From Streptomyces longhuiensis (GTDB lineage: Bacteria; Actinomycetota; Actinomycetes; Streptomycetales; Streptomycetaceae), in NCBI RefSeq assembly GCF_020616555.1, contig NZ_CP085173.1, positions 8,944,001 through 9,008,000 of the forward strand: a stretch of 64,000 bases of DNA. Direction: 5' to 3'. A program made the translations under genes and the position numbers. Positions 32,103-41,500 of this stretch are shown here, one piece after another (positions within the stretch are counted from its first letter, which is position 1; each line of letters opens with the position of its first letter). Under the pieces are notes generated by a model. That model made no database searches. It saw only the letters and a list, made by a program, of their open reading frames with translations, and had not been told where the DNA came from.

Positions 32103-32874
32103 GGCCCCGCAGGAGGCGAGCGCCGGCGCCGACATCGAGCTGGCGGGCGTCAGCGTCCGCTACGGCACGGCGAAGGCTCCGGTGACGGCCGTCGCCGACG
32201 TTTCCCTGAGCGTGGACCGTGGTGAGTTCGTGGTCCTCGTCGGACCGTCCGGATGCGGCAAGACGACGCTGCTGCGCCTGGTGGCGGGCTTCGAGCGGCC
32301 CGCCACCGGGAGCGTGGACGTACGACGCAAGGTGGGCGTCGTCTTCCAGCAGCCGCGCCTGTTCCCATGGCGCACGGTGGGCGGCAACGTCGCGTTCGCG
32401 CTGGCGCGCAACGGAACCGCACGCGCCGAACGCTCCTCCCGTGTCGAGGAGTTGCTGTCCCTCGTCGGGCTGTCCGGCATGGCCGGGCGCCGCACCTGGG
32501 AGCTGTCCGGCGGGCAGCAGCAGCGGGTGGCCATCGCCCGCGCCCTGGCCACGGAACCGCAGGTCCTGCTCATGGACGAGCCGTTCGCCGCGCTGGACGC
32601 GCTCACCCGTGAACGCCTCCAGGAGGAGGTGAGGACCCTGGCCGCGGTCACGGGAACGACCGTCCTGTTCGTCACGCACTCCGCCGAGGAGGCCGTGCTG
32701 CTCGGCTCCCGCGTCCTGGTCATGGCGGCGGCCCCGGGCCGCGTGATCGACGAGGTGACGGTCCCGCTGCCGCGCGAGACGACCACGGACGTGGCCGCAC
32801 TGCGCGGAGACCCCCGCTTCGCGGCGCTGCGCGCCGAACTCGCGGAGGTCACGCGCAGGACGGTCGCGGCCTGA
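32089..32874 (+). CDS. ssuB: Sulfonate ABC transporter ATPase
   Basis: ATP-binding subunit of 261 residues. Walker A is GPSGCGKTT (near 50), the signature LSGGQQQRVAIARAL (near 140), Walker B VLLMDEP and the switch His in FVTHSAEEA. GVVFQQPRLFPWRTV is the Q-loop seen in SsuB/TauB-type proteins. The GTG at 32089 overlaps the last codons of the binding-protein gene. It is the last gene of the operon; the next gene is convergent. Confidence 0.92.
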   Translation: MSSSEAPQEASAGADIELAGVSVRYGTAKAPVTAVADVSLSVDRGEFVVLVGPSGCGKTTLLRLVAGFERPATGSVDVRRKVGVVFQQPRLFPWRTVGGNVAFALARNGTARAERSSRVEELLSLVGLSGMAGRRTWELSGGQQQRVAIARALATEPQVLLMDEPFAALDALTRERLQEEVRTLAAVTGTTVLFVTHSAEEAVLLGSRVLVMAAAPGRVIDEVTVPLPRETTTDVAALRGDPRFAALRAELAEVTRRTVAA

Positions 32875-32898
32875 AGGACCCGGCCGATCCACGCAGGA

Positions 32899-33654
32899 TC
32901 AGAGGTTGCGGCCCAGCAGGTCGAGGAGCGCGACCCAGTGCCGTTCCGCGGCCTCGGCGTCGAAGCGGTTGGTGTCCGCCATGGTGAAGCCGTGGTGGGC
33001 GCCCGCGTAGACCTCGGAGTGGTGGCGGACGCCGGCCGCCGAGAGCGCCTTGTCGAGGCGTTCGATCTGCTCGGGCGGCATGGACGGGTCCTGGTCGGCG
33101 TGACCGAAGCAGAGCTCCGCGGTGATCCTGCCGGCGAGGAGATGAGGGCTCGTGGGGTCGTCGGTGGCCAGGCCCGCGCCGTGGAAGCCGGCCGCCGCCG
33201 CGACCCTCTCGGGATGGCTGCCCGCGGTGAGCAGGGCCAGGCGGGCGCCCAGGCAGTATCCGGTGACGCCGACGGGTCCGGCGGCCGCCGCGGGGCAGTC
33301 GGCCAGCCAGGAGAGGTAGGCGGCGGAGTCGCGTGCGACCGCGTCCGCGGTCAGGTCGTCCATGAGGGGGACGATCTGCTCGAACAGCGCCGGCCGCGCG
33401 GCGTCGGTGATGAAGTCGGGCAGCGCCACGACCGGCGCCGGGCCGTGACGGTAGAACACGTTGGGGACGAGCACGGTGTACCCGGCCGCGGCGAGCCGGT
33501 CGGCCATCGCCCGCAGCTGAGGGCGCAGCCCGAAGGCATCCATGTAGAGCAGGACGGCCGGGTGGGCGGCGGCGTCGTCGGGGTGGGCGAGATAGGCGTC
33601 GGCGGTGCCGTCGTCGGTGGGGATCTCGACAGTTGTGCTGCGTGTGGCGGTCAT
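32899..33654 (-). CDS. Dienelactone hydrolase family protein
   Basis: Alpha/beta hydrolase of 251 residues. The triad is Cys in GYCLGAR (near 147), Asp in GHADQDPSM and His in AGAHHGF, the Cys-type dienelactone hydrolase arrangement. It hydrolyses lactones or small esters. It is the last of three minus-strand genes led by the amidohydrolase at 36249 (13 bp after the hypothetical gene), so it may process a product of that pathway. Confidence 0.9.
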   Translation of the reverse strand: MTATRSTTVEIPTDDGTADAYLAHPDDAAAHPAVLLYMDAFGLRPQLRAMADRLAAAGYTVLVPNVFYRHGPAPVVALPDFITDAARPALFEQIVPLMDDLTADAVARDSAAYLSWLADCPAAAAGPVGVTGYCLGARLALLTAGSHPERVAAAAGFHGAGLATDDPTSPHLLAGRITAELCFGHADQDPSMPPEQIERLDKALSAAGVRHHSEVYAGAHHGFTMADTNRFDAEAAERHWVALLDLLGRNL

Positions 33655-33667
33655 GACGTGCAGTCTC

Positions 33668-34693
33668 TCAGGGAGTCGCGTGGGGGATGTCGTCCAGGCC
33701 GTGTCGGTACCATTCGTTGCCCGACAGGACGTGCAAGTCCGGGCCGCGGCCGATCACTTGTGTGTGCTTCGGCAGGGGCCGACCGTTCGGCAACACGATC
33801 CGGTACACGTCCGTGACGCGGAGGTCTTCGCTGTCGAGGGTGCCCACGGAGAGCCGTTCGTGGTGTGGTCCGTAGCCGCCGAGCAGCGCGACGCGTGAGT
33901 CCTTGACGGCGAGCGCGCTGGCTCCGGCCACGCTGTCGCGCCAGGACATCACCACGCCGTCGTGGACGCGGACGATCGGGAAGTCCGTGTAGTGGCAGGC
34001 CCAAGCGGTGTCGCCGTCGATGCTGAGCGCGTAGCAGTCGCTGATCGCTCCCCATGGCTCGGACGTGTGCGACGGGAAGCGCCACTGTGTCCGAAGGTCG
34101 CAGGAGAACCGGATCAGGCCGTACTCGCCGATGGGCGCCGGTGCGCCCGGGTTGCCCCACCCGTGGTTGCCGTAGACACCTTCGTCGAAGTAGCCCACCC
34201 AGATGTCGCCGGTGCGTGTGGTGAAGACGTGCGCGATGCCGTCGCCGAGGGTGGCTTCCGCGACCACGTGGCCGTCGGCGTCGTAGACGACCGCGTTGCG
34301 GTCGGCGCCGTCCGGACGCCACCCGGCTCGGGCGCCCACCACCAGCACCCGCTCGCCGTGCAGTGGCTGGACGATGACGTGGGCGAGCTCCAGGCCGGGG
34401 AGTTCGACGGAGGCCGTGAGGTGCGGCGCGAGCACCGACACGTGGGCGTCGACGGCTTTTGTCGCGCGCGGTTCAGGGAACGTCGCGCCTCCGGCACCGG
34501 TCGTGGTGGCCGAGAGCCCGGGGAGATCACGGGGCTTCGACCACAACGCGATGACCTGCCCGTCCGGACCGACGGACGCCACGACCTGCTTCTCACCGGC
34601 TCCGCCCGCGATGACGGCGTGATGCCGCAGCTCCAGCGTGGGCAGCCGCGACCTGGCAGCCCGGCTCTTCTTGTTGTCTGCCTTCATCCCCAC
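33668..34693 (-). CDS. Hypothetical protein, possibly beta-propeller
   Basis: Unrecognised protein of 341 residues. Short beta-rich modules recur with aromatic and Gly turns (VVASVGPDGQVIALW, NAVVYDADGHVVAEATLGDG, HVFTTRTGDIWVGYFDEGV, DLHVLSGNEWYRHG), which suggests a beta-propeller or similar repeat fold. There is no signal peptide; the basic start MGMKADNKKSRAARSR is cytoplasmic in character. GTG 34693 and ATG 34687 are both possible starts. It lies between an amidohydrolase and a dienelactone hydrolase on the same strand. Confidence 0.7.
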   Translation of the reverse strand: MGMKADNKKSRAARSRLPTLELRHHAVIAGGAGEKQVVASVGPDGQVIALWSKPRDLPGLSATTTGAGGATFPEPRATKAVDAHVSVLAPHLTASVELPGLELAHVIVQPLHGERVLVVGARAGWRPDGADRNAVVYDADGHVVAEATLGDGIAHVFTTRTGDIWVGYFDEGVYGNHGWGNPGAPAPIGEYGLIRFSCDLRTQWRFPSHTSEPWGAISDCYALSIDGDTAWACHYTDFPIVRVHDGVVMSWRDSVAGASALAVKDSRVALLGGYGPHHERLSVGTLDSEDLRVTDVYRIVLPNGRPLPKHTQVIGRGPDLHVLSGNEWYRHGLDDIPHATP

Positions 34694-34745
34694 ACCCCAC
34701 CAGGGGGTGGAGCGCCGTGCCGGCGATTGTCGACGGGGGAGGGGC

Positions 34746-34789
34746 CAGGTGCCCTACCCCCGCGGATACAGGTGCCCTACCCTCGCGGA
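34746..34789. repeat. 23-bp tandem duplication at the amidohydrolase stop codon
   Basis: CAGGTGCCCTACCC followed by CCGCGGA (34746-34766) repeats at 34769-34789 with one change. The right copy contains the gene's TAG stop and last codons, the left copy lies just past the stop. It is a duplicated 3' end. Confidence 0.85.
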
Positions 34790-36249
34790 AACACCGGCGG
34801 GAAGAGTTCGTCCACCGGGCGACGGCGGTGGTCGCGCTCCGGATACGCCGCGCGCATCACGTCGAACAGCTCCTGTCCGGCGCGCCTCAGGGCGGGGAGG
34901 TCGACGCCGGGGATCGAGCCGTCGCGCATGACGACCTTGCCCGCGACCATTGTCAGGACCGCGTCGCGCGCGGTGCCGTTGAGTACGAGGGTGCGCAGCG
35001 GATCCTCGGTGACGCCCATGCGGAAGTCGTCGAGGGCGAATGCCGCGAGGTCGGCGGTGGCCCCCGCGGCCAGGCGGCCGAGGTCCGGCCGGTGCAGTGC
35101 GGTCGCGCCACCGGTCCAGAGCGCTTCGAAGTAGCCGGCGAGGTGGCCCTGGCCCAGGTCGCCGGCCTGGATCTTGGCGACCTGGGTGCCCACGTCGATT
35201 CCCCGGATCAGGTCCGGCGGGAAGGAGTCCGTGCCGAGACACAGGTTCACTCCCTGCGCCCGGTAGCCGCCGAACGTGTGCAGGTTGTGGGCGTACCGAG
35301 CGTTGGTCAGCGGGCAGTGCACGATCGACACACCCGCGTCGGCGAGCACCGCGACATCTCCGGTGTCGGCTCCGAGCACTTCCGGGTGTACGTCCAGTAC
35401 CACTCCGTGCGGAACGATCAGCCGGTCCGACAACAGCCCTGATTCGGCGATGAGTTGAAGCGGTGTACGCCCGTAGGTGTGCTGGATGAAATCGCGCTCG
35501 GACATGCCCTGCAGGGCATGCAGGCGCACCAGCGCGCCGCGTTCGTGTGCGGCCTGGGCGACGTCGCGCAGGAGGTCCGGGGTGAGTGTCTCGATCCGGC
35601 AGGGGAGCAGGACGCCGGTCACCAGTGGGTCGGCGAGCTGCGAGGTGTGGTCCAGGAAGCGCAGCGCGTCGGCAAGGCCGCGCCGGCCCGCCTCCTCGTC
35701 GAACTGCACCGTGCGCTTGCCGTCCGCGCCGATCACGTTGACGCCGGACCGGAAGGACGGCCCGAGGAAGGCACGCAGACCCAGCTTCGTGGACACCTCG
35801 GCCATGGCCACGAAGTCCTCGTACGTCTCGGCCCAGTCGCTGTGCACCTCGGAGGCGATCGGCATGTAGCTGGTGACGCCGTGCAGGGCGAGCTGGGTCA
35901 GCGCGTACTCGCGCACCGTGCGTCGTTGCGCCGCGTCGAACACCGCGCGGGGCGCGGCGAAGTAGTCCGTCGACCAGGTGAAGCCCGAGGACAGGTCCGG
36001 GGACGCCCAGGAGTCCAGGATCAGGTGGTCGATGTCGGTGGGTGCGTCGAGGTCGATGAGGCCGGGAGTGATCACCGCGTCACCGAGGTCGATGTGTTCG
36101 TCGGCCTGGTGGCGGGCGAGTTCGGTGCGCACACCCACGTCGACGATCGTGTCGCCGTCGATCAGCACGGCTCCGTCGGCTATCTCCACGTGCGAGCTTC
36201 CGTCGTGGGCGATCACCCAGGAAGCGGTCACCAAGGTTCTCATCGACAT
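34777..36249 (-). CDS. Amidohydrolase-superfamily protein with altered metal site
   Basis: A 490-residue protein of the AtzA/TrzN-like (subtype III) amidohydrolase group. The composite N- and C-terminal beta-sandwich, LRLHALQ-type His (VRLHALQGMSE near 245), the next His (VPHGVVLD) and the metal Asp (CLGTDSFP near 340) are all visible. The usual HxH after PGLID is missing: the motif reads PGLIDLDAPTDIDHL, with Asp and Pro in those positions. The metal site must therefore differ or be lost. The operon with the hypothetical and dienelactone hydrolase genes is divergent from the dpp-type operon, sharing a palindromic operator region. Confidence 0.82.
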   Translation of the reverse strand: MSMRTLVTASWVIAHDGSSHVEIADGAVLIDGDTIVDVGVRTELARHQADEHIDLGDAVITPGLIDLDAPTDIDHLILDSWASPDLSSGFTWSTDYFAAPRAVFDAAQRRTVREYALTQLALHGVTSYMPIASEVHSDWAETYEDFVAMAEVSTKLGLRAFLGPSFRSGVNVIGADGKRTVQFDEEAGRRGLADALRFLDHTSQLADPLVTGVLLPCRIETLTPDLLRDVAQAAHERGALVRLHALQGMSERDFIQHTYGRTPLQLIAESGLLSDRLIVPHGVVLDVHPEVLGADTGDVAVLADAGVSIVHCPLTNARYAHNLHTFGGYRAQGVNLCLGTDSFPPDLIRGIDVGTQVAKIQAGDLGQGHLAGYFEALWTGGATALHRPDLGRLAAGATADLAAFALDDFRMGVTEDPLRTLVLNGTARDAVLTMVAGKVVMRDGSIPGVDLPALRRAGQELFDVMRAAYPERDHRRRPVDELFPPVFPRG

Positions 36250-36260
36250 CCCTCTCAGAT

Positions 36261-36272
36261 TTGGTACACCAA
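36261..36272. promoter_or_regulatory. GntR-type operator, amidohydrolase side
   Basis: TTGGTACACCAA has perfect arms TTGGT/ACCAA and lies 12 bp before the amidohydrolase start. It resembles FadR/VanR-type sites (TTGGTATACCAA). A partner lies at 36464. Confidence 0.6.
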
Positions 36273-36463
36273 GTAGGCGAATCAGCCCCGAAGCCCGGGG
36301 CGCGGGTGGCTGCGCCGCACCGTCGCACGGGTTACCGGCGCCGGTCTCGCGCCCTGCTCCGCCTGACCATAACCCGCCGATGAGTAGGGAAGTAAGGCTG
36401 ATTTATGGTCTGCGCAACGGTGGTGCACCGGATGTCGGATCACCCTGGTGGAAACCGCGATTC

Positions 36464-36475
36464 TTGGTATACCGT
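36464..36475. promoter_or_regulatory. GntR-type operator, transporter side
   Basis: TTGGTATACCGT differs from a perfect palindrome by one position. It lies 37 bp upstream of the DppC-like gene and 203 bp from the first copy. The FCD-type GntR protein at 44051 is the likely binder. Confidence 0.55.
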
Positions 36476-36512
36476 TCCGGCCACCCACACCCCCGAGCAC
36501 CGAAGGATCGAC

Positions 36513-37598
36513 GTGCCGGATCCGCATGAGTCGACGAGTCGGACGCGCCGCGCCAGCGCGCCGGAGCCCTCCGAAGGGCAGGTGGCCACCCTGCCTTCAC
36601 CGGAGTCCGAGGCCGCACCAACCGAGCGCGAGCCGACCGCCGAGATCGCCACCGCGCGATCGCTGCTCGGCACGGCATGGCTTCGCATCCGGCGCAGCCG
36701 GATCGCCGTGGCCGCGCTGATCGTCGTGGCCCTGATGGTGCTGTTCGCCGTCCTGGCTCCGGTGTTGGTGGCCGTCGAGGGCTCCGACCCGTTCACCTCC
36801 CGGACCGGCCCCGAATTCCTCGACAACTTCGGCACACCGGGCCTGCCGCTGTCGTACTACCGCTTCCCGTCCGGCGAGCACTGGCTCGGTCTCGAACCGG
36901 GGCTCGGGCGCGACATCTTCGCCCGCATGGCCTACGGCGCGAGGATCTCCCTCACCATCGCGCTGCTGTCGACGGTGGTGTCGGTGTTCCTCGGCACCGT
37001 GCTCGGTGCGGCCGCCGGATACTTCGGTGGCAAGGTCGACATGGTGATCAGCCGCGTGATGGACCTGTTCCTGGCCTTCCCGCACCTGCTGCTCGTCCTG
37101 TCGCTGACCCCGATCCTCCAGTCCCGGCTGCGGGGTACCTCCCTCGACTCGGGCAGCCTGGTGCCGATCGCCTCACTGGTGATCATCCTCGGCTTCTTCG
37201 GCTGGGCGTACCTGGCGAGAGTCGTGCGTGGCCAGGTGCTCTCGATCCGGCAGCAGGAGTTCGTCGAGGCCGCGCAGGCCTACGGTGCCTCCCACCGGAG
37301 CATCATCTTCCGGCAGATCATCCCGAACGTCATGGGGGTCGTGCTGGTCTACGCGACCATGATGATCCCCACCAACATCACCGCGGAGGCGGCCCTCTCG
37401 TTCCTCGGCGTCGGGGTCAAGGACCCCACGCCCTCCTGGGGCCAGATGCTCAACGCGGCTCAGTCGGGGAACTGGTACCTCTCCGACCCCTGGTTCCTGG
37501 CCGTCCCGGCCGGCGCACTGGTGATCACCGTGCTCGCCTTCAACCTGCTCGGCGACGCGGTCCGGGACGCCCTCGACCCCAAGTCGTCCCGAGGCTGA
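36513..37598 (+). CDS. Oligopeptide-type ABC transporter permease (DppC-like)
   Basis: Permease of 361 residues with an unusually long hydrophilic N-terminus (about 55 residues, acidic and Pro-rich) before the first membrane segment. The conserved ARISLTIALLSTVVSVFLGTVLG entry in part and the EAA loop EAAQAYGASHRSIIFRQIIPN identify the DppC/OppC family. The GTG at 36513 was chosen for GAAGGA five bases upstream. It heads a C-A-B-D-F ordered operon; placing the permease before the binding protein is uncommon. Confidence 0.87.
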   Translation: MPDPHESTSRTRRASAPEPSEGQVATLPSPESEAAPTEREPTAEIATARSLLGTAWLRIRRSRIAVAALIVVALMVLFAVLAPVLVAVEGSDPFTSRTGPEFLDNFGTPGLPLSYYRFPSGEHWLGLEPGLGRDIFARMAYGARISLTIALLSTVVSVFLGTVLGAAAGYFGGKVDMVISRVMDLFLAFPHLLLVLSLTPILQSRLRGTSLDSGSLVPIASLVIILGFFGWAYLARVVRGQVLSIRQQEFVEAAQAYGASHRSIIFRQIIPNVMGVVLVYATMMIPTNITAEAALSFLGVGVKDPTPSWGQMLNAAQSGNWYLSDPWFLAVPAGALVITVLAFNLLGDAVRDALDPKSSRG

Positions 37599-37698
37599 TC
37601 CACCCGCCTCTGAGCCTTTGCCCCACCTCTCATCCTTTGCTCCACCCCGGATCGGCCCACGACGTGCGCCATCCCTTTCCCGTCCGCAAGGAGACGCA

Positions 37699-39417
37699 GT
37701 GAACAGAAGCACCAAGGCGGCGCTCGCCCTGACGGTGAGTGCCGGGCTGGCCCTCACCGCCTGTGGCGGCCCCAAGCCCACAGCCGGTGACAAGGCGGGC
37801 ACCCATACGGACGCCTACGCGCCGGTGACCGTCGGGAAGGGCTACGCCACCAAGGGCGGGAACATCAACGTCCTGATGTCCTCGGACTTCCAGACCCTGG
37901 ACCCCGGCAACAGCAACTACGTCCAGACCGCCAACGTCGGGCAGCTGTACTACCGCACCCTGACCATGGCCAAGGAGACCGCCGGCCGGCCGCCGACCAT
38001 CGTGCCGGATCTGGCCACCGACCTGGGCAAGGCCTCAGCCGACGGTCTCACCTGGACCTACACCCTCAAGAAGGGGCTGAAGTTCGAGGACGGCACACCC
38101 ATCACCAGCAAGGCCATCAAGTACGGCGTCGAGCGCACCTACGCCCGCGACGTCTACACCCAGGCACCGCAGGAGCTGAACTCGGCGCTGGCCGACGACG
38201 GCTACAAGGGCCCGTACGCCGGCGGCGACTTCAAGGCGATCGACACCCCGGACGACCACACCATCGTCTTCCACCTCAAGCAGCCGTTCGCCGAGTTCCC
38301 CGCGCTGGTGTCGCGGTCGAACACGGCGCCGGTGCCGAAGGACAAGGACACCAAGCTCGACTACACCAACCACCCGGTCTCCTCGGGCCCGTACAAGATC
38401 AAGTCGTACGACCGCGGACGCTCGATGAAGCTGGTGCGCAACGACCAGTGGGACCCGGCCACCGACCCCAACAGGCCCGCCCTGCCTGACACGTTCACCT
38501 TCACACTGTCCACCGCCCAGGCCACCATCAGCCAGCAGCTGCTCGCCGACTCGGACCCGACGGCGATCACGCTGGACAGCAACGGCGGACTGCAGGCGTC
38601 CGACGCGGCCAAGCTCAACGACCCCAAGGTCAAGAAGCGCACCGCGGCCGGTCTGCTGGGCTGCACGGACGTGCTCAACTTCAACACCGAGACCATCAAG
38701 GACCCCGACGTCCGCAAGGCGATGGCACTCTCCATCGACCGCGGCTCCATCCAGGTCCAGTACGGCGGCGCACGCTTCGGCAAGGTGGCCCAGTCGTACA
38801 TCAACCCCGCCCAGCGCGGCTACGTCGCACAGCACACCGACCTGGACCCGGCGGGCAAGCCGAAGCTGGACGAGGCCAAGAAGCTCCTGAAGGGCAAGAA
38901 GGTCCCCAAGAAGCTGGTCTACGGCTACGCGGACACCAACGCCCGCTACAAGAACGTCGGCACCGTGCTCCAGCAGAACTTCAAGAAGCTCGGCATCGAC
39001 CTGCAGCTGCGCCCGATCCCGGCCGCCAACTACTACACCGTGCTCGCCGGTGACCAGATGCCGGACATCGCCCGCAGCGGCTGGTGCGGCGGCGCGGACA
39101 GCGGTTCGGTGCGCACCACCGTCGACCCGAACGTGGGGCCGAGCCTGGACGGCAAGACCTACGGCTTCTCCAACATCCCGCGCTTCCACGACCCGAAGAT
39201 CGCCCGCGCCATGTACAAGCTCCGTGGCACCAACGGGACCAGCGAGGAACTGGGCAAGAAGTGGGCCACCCTCTTCGACCGGACCATGCAGGCCTACCCG
39301 CTCGTCCCGCTGGTGCGCAGCTACACCAGCAGCGTGGTCGGCTCCAAGGTCCGAGGCGCCCAGATGGGTTACTTCTTCGGCGCCATAGACCTGTCGGTCG
39401 TCGGCGCCGAGCACTGA
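37699..39417 (+). CDS. Peptide/solute-binding lipoprotein (DppA-like)
   Basis: Extracytoplasmic solute-binding protein family 5, 572 residues. The lipoprotein signal NRSTKAALALTVSAGLALTAC ends in a lipobox (Cys near 22), in part quoted. LDPGNSNYVQTANV, KKGLKFEDGTPITS and NHPVSSGPYKIKSY are family signatures. Family members bind peptides, nickel, opines or other amides; the flanking amidohydrolases suggest a non-peptide amide or N-heterocycle. AAGGAG precedes the GTG by about seven bases. Confidence 0.9.
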   Translation: MNRSTKAALALTVSAGLALTACGGPKPTAGDKAGTHTDAYAPVTVGKGYATKGGNINVLMSSDFQTLDPGNSNYVQTANVGQLYYRTLTMAKETAGRPPTIVPDLATDLGKASADGLTWTYTLKKGLKFEDGTPITSKAIKYGVERTYARDVYTQAPQELNSALADDGYKGPYAGGDFKAIDTPDDHTIVFHLKQPFAEFPALVSRSNTAPVPKDKDTKLDYTNHPVSSGPYKIKSYDRGRSMKLVRNDQWDPATDPNRPALPDTFTFTLSTAQATISQQLLADSDPTAITLDSNGGLQASDAAKLNDPKVKKRTAAGLLGCTDVLNFNTETIKDPDVRKAMALSIDRGSIQVQYGGARFGKVAQSYINPAQRGYVAQHTDLDPAGKPKLDEAKKLLKGKKVPKKLVYGYADTNARYKNVGTVLQQNFKKLGIDLQLRPIPAANYYTVLAGDQMPDIARSGWCGGADSGSVRTTVDPNVGPSLDGKTYGFSNIPRFHDPKIARAMYKLRGTNGTSEELGKKWATLFDRTMQAYPLVPLVRSYTSSVVGSKVRGAQMGYFFGAIDLSVVGAEH

Positions 39418-39485
39418 CGCACGCCGCACAAGAGAGGTAATCGAACGGTGAGTTCATCCCGAGCCCGAGCCGGCAGGTCGCACCC

Positions 39486-40487
39486 ATGACCAGTTTCCTG
39501 ATGCGGCGCTTCGTCGCGATGATCGTGCTCTTGTTTGTCATCAGCTTCGTGACGTTCAGTCTGTTCCAGCTCGGCCCGGCGGACCCGGCCGCGGCGGCCT
39601 GCGGTCAGGAGTGCACACCGCAGCGCATCGCCGAGGCCCGGATCGCGCTCGGGATGGACAAGCCGTTCCTCACCCAGTACTTCACCTACATGTCGGGGCT
39701 GGTGAGCAGCCACACCGTCGGCGCGCCCGGCGCCGAGACCCTGTGCAACTGGCCGTGCCTGGGCAAGTCGTTCCAGACCAACGAGGACGTCACCACGATC
39801 ATCGGCCGGGCCCTGCCGTACACACTGTCGGTGGCCAGCGGTGCGATCGTGCTGTGGACCATCGCGGGTGTCGGCCTCGGCCTGCTCGCGGCGCTCCGCA
39901 AGGGCCGGTTCGCCGACAAGCTGATCGTCGGCGGCGCCTCCGTCGGCGTATCGCTGCCCATTCCGGTGACGGGCCTGTTGCTGCTGCTCCTGTTCGTCAG
40001 CACGCTGGACCTGCTGCCGTTCACCACCAACGAGATAGCCTCGCCGTTCGGCGCGGCGGGACCCGGCGGCTGGCTCCTGAACTACCTGCTGCCATGGGTG
40101 GCGCTGGCCGTGCTGTTCAGCGCGCAGTACATCCGGGTCACCCGCAGCAACATGCTGGAGACCTTCGGCGAGGACTTCATGCGCACCGCCCGCGCGAAGG
40201 GACTGTCCCGGCGGAACATCGTGTTCAAGCACGGCGCGCGGGCCGGCATCACCCCGGTCGTCACCATGCTCGGCCTCGACATCGGCGGCCTGCTGGGCGG
40301 AGCCGTACTCACCGAGCAGATCTTCTCGGTGCCGGGCGTCGGATTCACCGCGGTGCACGCCGCACAGTCAGGTGACCTGCCGGTCACCATGGCCATCACC
40401 ATGATGGCCGCGTTCTTCATCATTGTCGCCAACGTCCTGGTCGACATCGCCTACGCGGTGATCGACCCGCGAGTGAGGGTCGCCTGA
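39486..40487 (+). CDS. Oligopeptide-type ABC transporter permease (DppB-like)
   Basis: Second permease, 333 residues and about six membrane segments. It begins FLMRRFVAMIVLLFVISFVTF in part, followed by LGPADPA, as in DppB/OppB. The EAA region is MRTARAKGLSRRNIVFKHGAR in part, and GAVLTEQIFSVPGVG is family-specific. The periplasmic loop after the first helix contains four Cys residues (CGQEC, CNWPC), which is unusual and could hold disulfides. It overlaps the ATPase gene start by one base. Confidence 0.9.
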   Translation: MTSFLMRRFVAMIVLLFVISFVTFSLFQLGPADPAAAACGQECTPQRIAEARIALGMDKPFLTQYFTYMSGLVSSHTVGAPGAETLCNWPCLGKSFQTNEDVTTIIGRALPYTLSVASGAIVLWTIAGVGLGLLAALRKGRFADKLIVGGASVGVSLPIPVTGLLLLLLFVSTLDLLPFTTNEIASPFGAAGPGGWLLNYLLPWVALAVLFSAQYIRVTRSNMLETFGEDFMRTARAKGLSRRNIVFKHGARAGITPVVTMLGLDIGGLLGGAVLTEQIFSVPGVGFTAVHAAQSGDLPVTMAITMMAAFFIIVANVLVDIAYAVIDPRVRVA

Positions 40488-41500
40488 TGACCACGCCCGA
40501 AGCCGCGCCCATGCTGGCCATCCGCGATCTACGGGTGAGCTTCCCGACCGACGACGGCGTGGTGCACGCCGTCAACGGGATGGACCTGACCCTGGCGCGC
40601 GGGGAAACCGTCGGAATCGTCGGCGAATCCGGCTCCGGCAAGACCGTCACGTCCCAGGCGCTGATGGGCCTGCTCAAGGACACCACGGCCGAGGTCACCG
40701 GCCAGATCCTCCTCGACGGACAGGATCTCAACACGCTCACCGAGACGCAGATGCGCGCCTACCGCGGCAAGAAGATCGCGATGATCTTCCAGGACCCGCT
40801 GTCGGCCATGCACCCCTTCTACTCCGTCGGCGCCCAGATCGCCGAGGCCTACCGGGTGCACAACGACGTCTCCAAGAAGGCCGCGGCGCAGGTCGCCGTC
40901 GACATGCTCGGCCGCGTCGGGATCCCCGACCCAAAGCGCCGCTACTCGGCGTACCCGCACGAGTTCTCCGGCGGCATGCGCCAGCGCGCGATGATCGCCA
41001 TGGCGCTCGTCTGCGAACCCGAGCTGCTGATCGCCGACGAACCCACCACCGCCCTCGACGTCACCGTGCAGGCCCAGATCCTCGACCTGCTCAACGAGCT
41101 GCAGGACGAGACCGGGACGTCCGTGATCCTGGTGACCCACGACCTCGGCGTGGTCGCCGAGGTGTGCCACCAGGTCGTGGTGATGTACGGCGGGGAGTGC
41201 GTGGAGCAGGCGACCGTGGCGAACCTCTTCAAGGACCCGCGGCACCCCTACACCCAGGGGCTGCTGGCCTCGATGCCGTCACTGGCGCAGCGGTCCGAAC
41301 GGCTCAACCCCATTCCGGGCTTCCCGCCGTCGCTGTTGGCGCTGCCCGACGGCTGCCTCTTCGCCGACCGCTGCCCGAAGGCACACCTGGTGCCCGACGA
41401 CGCCTGCGGTACGCGCCGCCCGACACTGACCGGCCTCGACGGGCACCCGTCGCGGTGCCACCTCGAGACGCTGCAACCGACCGGAGAGGTGGCCCGATGA
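40487..41500 (+). CDS. Oligopeptide-type ABC transporter ATPase (DppD-like)
   Basis: First ATPase of the importer, 337 residues. Walker A is [12 protein letters not shown] (near 46), Walker [15 protein letters not shown] with the signature [15 protein letters not shown] just before. The C-terminal oligopeptide-transporter domain with [11 protein letters not shown] and several Cys is present. TGATG overlap with dppB and ATGA overlap with the second ATPase show tight coupling. Confidence 0.92.
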   Translation: MTTPEAAPMLAIRDLRVSFPTDDGVVHAVNGMDLTLARGETVGIVGESGSGKTVTSQALMGLLKDTTAEVTGQILLDGQDLNTLTETQMRAYRGKKIAMIFQDPLSAMHPFYSVGAQIAEAYRVHNDVSKKAAAQVAVDMLGRVGIPDPKRRYSAYPHEFSGGMRQRAMIAMALVCEPELLIADEPTTALDVTVQAQILDLLNELQDETGTSVILVTHDLGVVAEVCHQVVVMYGGECVEQATVANLFKDPRHPYTQGLLASMPSLAQRSERLNPIPGFPPSLLALPDGCLFADRCPKAHLVPDDACGTRRPTLTGLDGHPSRCHLETLQPTGEVAR

